This document shows, piece after piece, positions 59,593 to 64,000 of a DNA stretch of 64,000 nt. The stretch is from Oscillospiraceae bacterium (GTDB lineage: Bacteria; Bacillota; Clostridia; Oscillospirales; Oscillospiraceae). Where the stretch lies: assembly GCA_022795735.1 (NCBI GenBank), contig JAAWHG010000002.1, forward strand, positions 62,001 to 126,000, given 5' to 3'. Position 1 is the stretch's first letter, and each line of letters starts with the position of its first letter. The position numbers were made by a program, and so were the translations under genes. The notes beneath the pieces were generated by a model. It saw nothing but the letters and a program-made list of their open reading frames with translations. It did no database searches and was not told the origin of the DNA.

Positions 59593-61932
59593 ATGAAACG
59601 GAACGTAAAAAAGCAACAGGGTGCGGAGTCCGGCCAATGGGCGAACCGTACCGTGCTGCGCCGGACGCTGGTTATGATGGGAATCGGCATAGCGGCCTTC
59701 CTGCCCCTGGTGGCCCAACTGTTCAGCCTGATGATTCTCCGGCACGACGAGCTGGAGGCCAGAGCCATCAACAATCAGACCCGCTCGACGGCGATCACGG
59801 CGGACCGGGGGGTAATCTATGACCGGAACATGAATATTCTGGCCACCTCCAAAACGGTGGAAAATGTCTTCGTGGACCCTGTGGAGATTAAGCAGAAGAA
59901 GCAGGACGTCGCGGTGCTGGCGGAGGGACTCGGCAAGGCTCTCGGCGTGGAGGAAAGCCTTGTCTACGAGCAGGCGGCGGATACCACCAAGCGTTACAAG
60001 ATCATCAAGCGCCGGGTCGAGGAGGAGGAGGCCCAAAAGGTCCGCGACTTTATCAATGAAAAAGACGTGGACGGGGTCTATCTGGAACCGGATTCCAAGC
60101 GGTACTATCCCTACGGCTCCCTCTGCGCCCAGGTGTTGGGCTTCACCCAGTCGGACAACGTCGGGGCCGAGGGCCTTGAGAAATACTACGACGAAAGTCT
60201 ATCGGGAATTTCGGGCAAAATAATCACCACCAAGGGCAACTACGGCTCCGAAATGCTTTATACCAATGAAAAATACTACGACGCGACAAACGGCAACAGC
60301 TTGGTCTTGACCTTGGACACGACGGTGCAGTATTACTTGGAAAAGAACCTGGAGACCGCCATTGAAAAGTATGACGTCTTGAATGGCGCGTTTGGTCTGG
60401 TGATGGACGTGAACACCGGCGAAATTCTGGGCATGGCGACGCTGGGGAGCTACGACCCGAACAATTACGTCGAGGTCTATGATTCGGAGCTCTCGCAGGA
60501 ACTGGAGCAGCAATATCTACAAGCCCAGCTTCTCCCAGAGGGCAGCCCGGCCTATAAAGAGGCCATTGACGAGTACAACCAGGCGATGAGCGCGGCGCGG
60601 CTCAAACAGTGGCGCAACCGCGCCGTATCGGACGGCTATGAGCCGGGATCCACCTTTAAGGTTGTAACCCTGGCCTCTGCGTTGGAAGAGCAGGCCGTTA
60701 CCTTGGAAAATCAATTCTATTGCGGAGGCGCCGCCAACTTTGCCGAGCGCGACAGGCCGCTCAAATGCTGGAAGGCCGCGGGCCATGGCGCGGAAGACAC
60801 AAGACAGGCCTTGGGCAATTCCTGCAATATCGCTTTCGCAAATATAGGGCTTGCTTTAGGCGGAGACACCTTATACAGGTATGTACGAGATTTTGGATTA
60901 CTAGAAAAAACCGGGATTGATTTACCAGGTGAGGCCGTTGGCTATTTCTACAGCAAGGAAGCCATTGACCCCCATGCCGTGGGTGGCGGGAGTAACACCA
61001 TTACCGCATCCTTTGGACAAAGCTTTAAAATTACGCCGGTTCAACTGGTACGGGCTATTTCCGCAGTGGTTAACGGCGGTTATCTGGTTGAGCCCCATAT
61101 TGTTGGACAAATTCTTGACGAGAGCGGCGCAGTGGTGCAGAAAAATGAGCGAACGGTCCTCCGTCAGGTTATCAGCGAGGACACGTCGGCTACCATGCGA
61201 GAGCTGATGGAGTATGTTGTAACCGATGGCACTGCGGGAAACGCCAAGGTTGCGGGGTATCGTATCGGCGGCAAGACGGGCACATCTGAAAAGCTGGATG
61301 TCTACGACGAAAACGGCAAGGCTACCGAGGATAAAATTGTATCCTTCGTTGGAGTAGCCCCAATTGATGATCCGCAGTATGTTGTTCTGGCGGCCTTGGA
61401 CACCCCGTCCCGGGAAACAGGAATTTACATCTCCGGAGGCGTTATGGCGGCCCCAACCGTGGGCAATATCCTTTCCGATATCCTGCCCTATTTGGGTGTG
61501 GAGCCCGACTATACCGACGCCGACATTGGCCGGATCAACGTAACGGTACCCAACGTGCTCACCCTCACCGAAGCCGAGGCGGCAAAGGCCCTCAAGGAAA
61601 AGAGCCTGACCTACCGCGTCGTGGGTGAAGGGGAGACGGTCACCGATATGATACCCACGCCCAATTCGGAGGTTCCGGGCACTTCAGAGATTGTCCTTTA
61701 CATGGGAGAGGCCAAGCCAACCGATCATGTTACGGTCCCCGATTTTTACGGCATGAACATGGCGCAGGCCAACGAGGCGGCGGTCAACAACGGACTCTAC
61801 CTTCTGGCGCGGGGAACCGATTACAACGGCGCGACGGTCAACGTCACCTGGCAGAACATCGATCCGGGGACCGAGGTGGTACGCGGAACCACCGTCACGG
61901 TGGAATTTACAGACCACAGCGCGCAGGACTGA
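59593..61932 (+). CDS. Class B penicillin-binding protein with two PASTA domains
   Basis: The 779-residue FtsI/SpoVD-type transpeptidase has one N-terminal transmembrane helix (about 20-44), a dimerisation domain, a transpeptidase domain with the active serine in PGSTFK (about residue 352), SCN in LGNSCNIAF (about 409) and KTG in IGGKTGTSEK (about 559), and two C-terminal PASTA modules (about 655-710 and 715-775). It cross-links septal peptidoglycan. Whether it is the vegetative FtsI or the sporulation SpoVD cannot be settled from one copy; the position in the mra cluster favours division. GTG/ATG choice: ATG at 59593 follows GGGGGCGAGG. Confidence 0.94.
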   Translation: MKRNVKKQQGAESGQWANRTVLRRTLVMMGIGIAAFLPLVAQLFSLMILRHDELEARAINNQTRSTAITADRGVIYDRNMNILATSKTVENVFVDPVEIKQKKQDVAVLAEGLGKALGVEESLVYEQAADTTKRYKIIKRRVEEEEAQKVRDFINEKDVDGVYLEPDSKRYYPYGSLCAQVLGFTQSDNVGAEGLEKYYDESLSGISGKIITTKGNYGSEMLYTNEKYYDATNGNSLVLTLDTTVQYYLEKNLETAIEKYDVLNGAFGLVMDVNTGEILGMATLGSYDPNNYVEVYDSELSQELEQQYLQAQLLPEGSPAYKEAIDEYNQAMSAARLKQWRNRAVSDGYEPGSTFKVVTLASALEEQAVTLENQFYCGGAANFAERDRPLKCWKAAGHGAEDTRQALGNSCNIAFANIGLALGGDTLYRYVRDFGLLEKTGIDLPGEAVGYFYSKEAIDPHAVGGGSNTITASFGQSFKITPVQLVRAISAVVNGGYLVEPHIVGQILDESGAVVQKNERTVLRQVISEDTSATMRELMEYVVTDGTAGNAKVAGYRIGGKTGTSEKLDVYDENGKATEDKIVSFVGVAPIDDPQYVVLAALDTPSRETGIYISGGVMAAPTVGNILSDILPYLGVEPDYTDADIGRINVTVPNVLTLTEAEAAKALKEKSLTYRVVGEGETVTDMIPTPNSEVPGTSEIVLYMGEAKPTDHVTVPDFYGMNMAQANEAAVNNGLYLLARGTDYNGATVNVTWQNIDPGTEVVRGTTVTVEFTDHSAQD

Positions 61933-62000
61933 TGTACATACGGATGGCATGGCAAGTAAATTGACGGCATATCCGGAATGATGATGAGAGAAGGGATTTC

Positions 62001-63443
62001 ATGAAGCTTTCCCAACTGCTTTCCGGTGTTCACGTGACCGAATTGAAAGCGGACCCCAATTTAGAAATCAGCGGCGTAAGCTACGACTCGCGGACGACCA
62101 AGCCGGGCGATCTGTTCGTCGCGGTGACGGGTTTTGCCGCCGACGGGCACAAATTCATCCCAATGGCCCTGGAAAAGGGCGCGGCAGCCGTCCTCTGCGA
62201 GCATGGACCGGTGGGAGCCCCCTATATTTTGACCGGTTCCAGCCGCGCCGCCCTGGCGGCTGTGGGAGCCAACTGGTTCGGACATCCCGCCGAATCCATG
62301 AAAATAACCGGCATAACCGGAACCAACGGCAAAACCACCTCAACGTACCTCTTAAAGACCGTCCTGGAACGCTGTTTGGGAGCCAGGGTGGGGCTGATCG
62401 GCACCATCTGCAACATGATTGGCAGCGAAGAGCTGGAGACCGAGCGTACCACGCCTGAGAGCTTTGAGGTGCAGGCGCTGCTTGCCCAAATGCGGGACGC
62501 CGGATGCACCCATGTGGTGATGGAAGTTTCCTCCCATGCGCTGCTGCTCAACCGGGTGGACTGCATACCATTTGCGGTAGGCGTTTTCACAAACCTGACC
62601 GAGGACCACTTGGACTTTCACAAGACAATGGAGGCGTATGCCGAGGCAAAAGCGCTGCTGTTTACCAGATGCAAGGAGAGTGTCTTAAACCTGGACGACG
62701 AATGGGTAGACCGGATGCGCGAAAAGGTCAACGGCCCGCTCCTGACCTACGCCGTCAAAAACGCGGCCGATTTAACGGCCCGGGACATTCAATTGGAATC
62801 AGACCATGTGACCTTTACCGCCGCCTGCGGCGGGGAATCACTGCCGGTTCGCCTGGACATTCCCGGCGGCTTCACGGTGTACAACGCCCTGTCCGTCATT
62901 GGCGCGGCCCTGCGGCTGGGGGCAAAGCTCCCCGACATTGCCGCCGCTCTGCGGGAGGCCAAGGGGGTCAAGGGCAGGGTAGAGGTAGTCCCCACGCCGG
63001 GAAAGGATTATACAATCCTGATTGACTACGCGCACACCCCGGACAGCTTGGAGAACGTACTCAAATCGGTTCGGGGCTTCTGCAAGGGGCGGGTCATCGC
63101 GGTTTTCGGCTGCGGCGGCGACCGCGACCCCATCAAGCGGCCCATCATGGGGAGGATTGGCGTGGAGCTTTCCGACCTGGCGGTGATTACCTCCGATAAC
63201 CCCCGCACCGAAGACCCCAATGAGATCATACGGCAAATTACAGCTGGCTTCGAAGGCAGTGGAAAACCCCACCAAGTTATTGAAAACCGCCGTCAAGCCA
63301 TACGCTGGGCAATGGATCACGCGGAGAAGGACGACATCATCGTGCTCTGCGGCAAGGGCCATGAGACCTATCAGATTTTGGGCACGGAAAAGACCCACCT
63401 GGACGAAAGAGAGGAAGTAGCCGCTCACCTGGAGGCAAGATAG
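62001..63443 (+). CDS. murE: UDP-MurNAc-tripeptide synthetase, meso-DAP adding
   Basis: The 480-residue Mur ligase adds the third peptide residue to UDP-MurNAc-L-Ala-D-Glu. The ATP P-loop is GITGTNGKTTST (about 108), the Mur signature TNLTEDHLDFHKTMEAY (about 200), and the substrate-selecting motif is TSDNPRTEDP; DNPR is the mark of meso-diaminopimelate enzymes. The carbamylated lysine region is LLFTRCKES. It follows the PBP by 68 bp and precedes murF by 19 bp. Confidence 0.97.
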   Translation: MKLSQLLSGVHVTELKADPNLEISGVSYDSRTTKPGDLFVAVTGFAADGHKFIPMALEKGAAAVLCEHGPVGAPYILTGSSRAALAAVGANWFGHPAESMKITGITGTNGKTTSTYLLKTVLERCLGARVGLIGTICNMIGSEELETERTTPESFEVQALLAQMRDAGCTHVVMEVSSHALLLNRVDCIPFAVGVFTNLTEDHLDFHKTMEAYAEAKALLFTRCKESVLNLDDEWVDRMREKVNGPLLTYAVKNAADLTARDIQLESDHVTFTAACGGESLPVRLDIPGGFTVYNALSVIGAALRLGAKLPDIAAALREAKGVKGRVEVVPTPGKDYTILIDYAHTPDSLENVLKSVRGFCKGRVIAVFGCGGDRDPIKRPIMGRIGVELSDLAVITSDNPRTEDPNEIIRQITAGFEGSGKPHQVIENRRQAIRWAMDHAEKDDIIVLCGKGHETYQILGTEKTHLDEREEVAAHLEAR

Positions 63444-63462
63444 AGAGGGGAAGCGAACAAGC

Positions 63463-64000
63463 ATGAAATTGCTGAGTCTAAAGCAGATTGCCGCCTGGAC
63501 CGGCGGAAAACTGGACCCGAAATATAACGACGTCCTGGTCCGCGGCGTCAACACCGACTCCCGGGAGGTCAAGCCGGGCCAGCTTTTCATTCCTCTGGCG
63601 GGCACGCGGGTAGACGGCCACAACTTCATTGGCCGCGCCATGGACGCCGGCGCGGCAGGCGTACTGACCGCGAAGACCCCAAAGCGGGACATCCCCGCAG
63701 TCCAGGTCCGCGACACATTGGAGGCGTTTGGCATGCTGGCCGCGGCCTACCGGGCCTCGCTGTCCGTAAAGGTAATCGCCATCACCGGCAGTGTTGGCAA
63801 AACGACCACCAAGGAGATGCTGGCCGCCATCCTCCGACAGCGTTTCAGCACCACCTGGACCGAGGGCAATCACAATAATAACCTGGGTCTCCCCATGTCC
63901 ATTATGGACATTGAGCCCAAGACGGAACTGTCGGTGCTGGAACTTGGGATGAACCATTTTGGAGAGATATCCTATTTGACCAAGATTGCCCGCCCCAATA
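63463..64000 (+). CDS. murF: UDP-MurNAc-pentapeptide ligase (partial)
   Basis: The first about 179 residues of MurF, cut by the window edge. The start MKLLSLKQIAAWTGGKL is typical, followed by the Mur N-terminal domain (VNTDSREVKPGQLFIPL), the P-loop AITGSVGKTTTKEML (about residue 108), and the EGNHNNNLGLP motif that distinguishes MurF. It adds D-Ala-D-Ala. GAGAGGGGAAG precedes the ATG. Confidence 0.95.
   Translation, partial: MKLLSLKQIAAWTGGKLDPKYNDVLVRGVNTDSREVKPGQLFIPLAGTRVDGHNFIGRAMDAGAAGVLTAKTPKRDIPAVQVRDTLEAFGMLAAAYRASLSVKVIAITGSVGKTTTKEMLAAILRQRFSTTWTEGNHNNNLGLPMSIMDIEPKTELSVLELGMNHFGEISYLTKIARPN

Noticed and set aside
60841-60960. Mosaic segment in the penicillin-binding protein gene
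   Set aside because: This 120-bp stretch is about 42% GC by hand count against about 54% before and after, but the dip is short and includes no motif change, so a recombination claim is not supported.

Overview
The window is about 64 kb of gene-dense, GC-rich DNA from a Gram-positive, flagellated anaerobe. The gene set points to the class Clostridia, probably an Oscillospiraceae-type gut bacterium (Flavonifractor / Oscillibacter / Intestinimonas-like). Supporting signs are meso-DAP peptidoglycan (MurE carries the DNPR motif), HPr kinase, the whiA-yvcK-rapZ-murB-hprK cluster, lipid II amidation genes (murT-gatD), 2[4Fe-4S] ferredoxins and FG-GAP lipoproteins. The genus is inferred, not demonstrated.

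Layout. 1-2.1 kb: a YerC/TrpR-like regulator, a methyltransferase, Hsp33 and tRNA-Asp, followed by inverted repeats. 2.3-3.9 kb (minus): azlC/azlD and a DUF5662 gene. 4.1-16.2 kb: a long, largely overlapping operon that resembles dlt but is expanded. It encodes a large FG-GAP lipoprotein, two DltA-like adenylating enzymes in tandem, a GNAT acetyltransferase, a DltC-like carrier, a DltB-like MBOAT, a DltD-like SGNH protein, a 47-residue DltX-like peptide and an LtaS-like synthase carrying S-layer homology domains. 16.4-19.9 kb: a second FG-GAP lipoprotein with a response regulator and histidine kinase. 19.9-25.4 kb: yqhQ, prmC, recA, recX, rimO and pgsA.

25.5-28.8 kb (minus): flagellin and a triple winged-helix protein, then a non-coding gap with paired palindromes. 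28.8-33.1 kb: psuG and a large soluble hybrid kinase. 33.1-34.7 kb (minus): a small Cys/His-rich secreted protein, an ECF sigma factor and an RsgI-like anti-sigma factor. 34.8-42.2 kb (minus): murT, gatD, an aldo/keto reductase, moxR, a DUF58 gene and a transglutaminase, apparently one operon from a leaderless promoter. 42.3-52.0 kb (minus): an ACT protein, a small membrane protein, a CatA-like acetyltransferase, dnaE, whiA, yvcK, rapZ, murB and hprK. 52.2-57.3 kb: rpmB, a GIY-YIG-like protein, cbiK, a broken DUF4180 gene, two tandem ferredoxins and a ClpC ATPase. 57.5-64 kb: the start of the division and cell-wall cluster (mraZ, rsmH, an ftsL-like gene, a PASTA penicillin-binding protein, murE and a partial murF).

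Much of the window concerns the cell envelope. The most unusual part is the dlt-like operon. Its two ligases differ at the residue that in Bacillus DltA helps choose D-alanine, which suggests that an anionic envelope polymer may be decorated with two different amino acids through one carrier and one membrane export machine.
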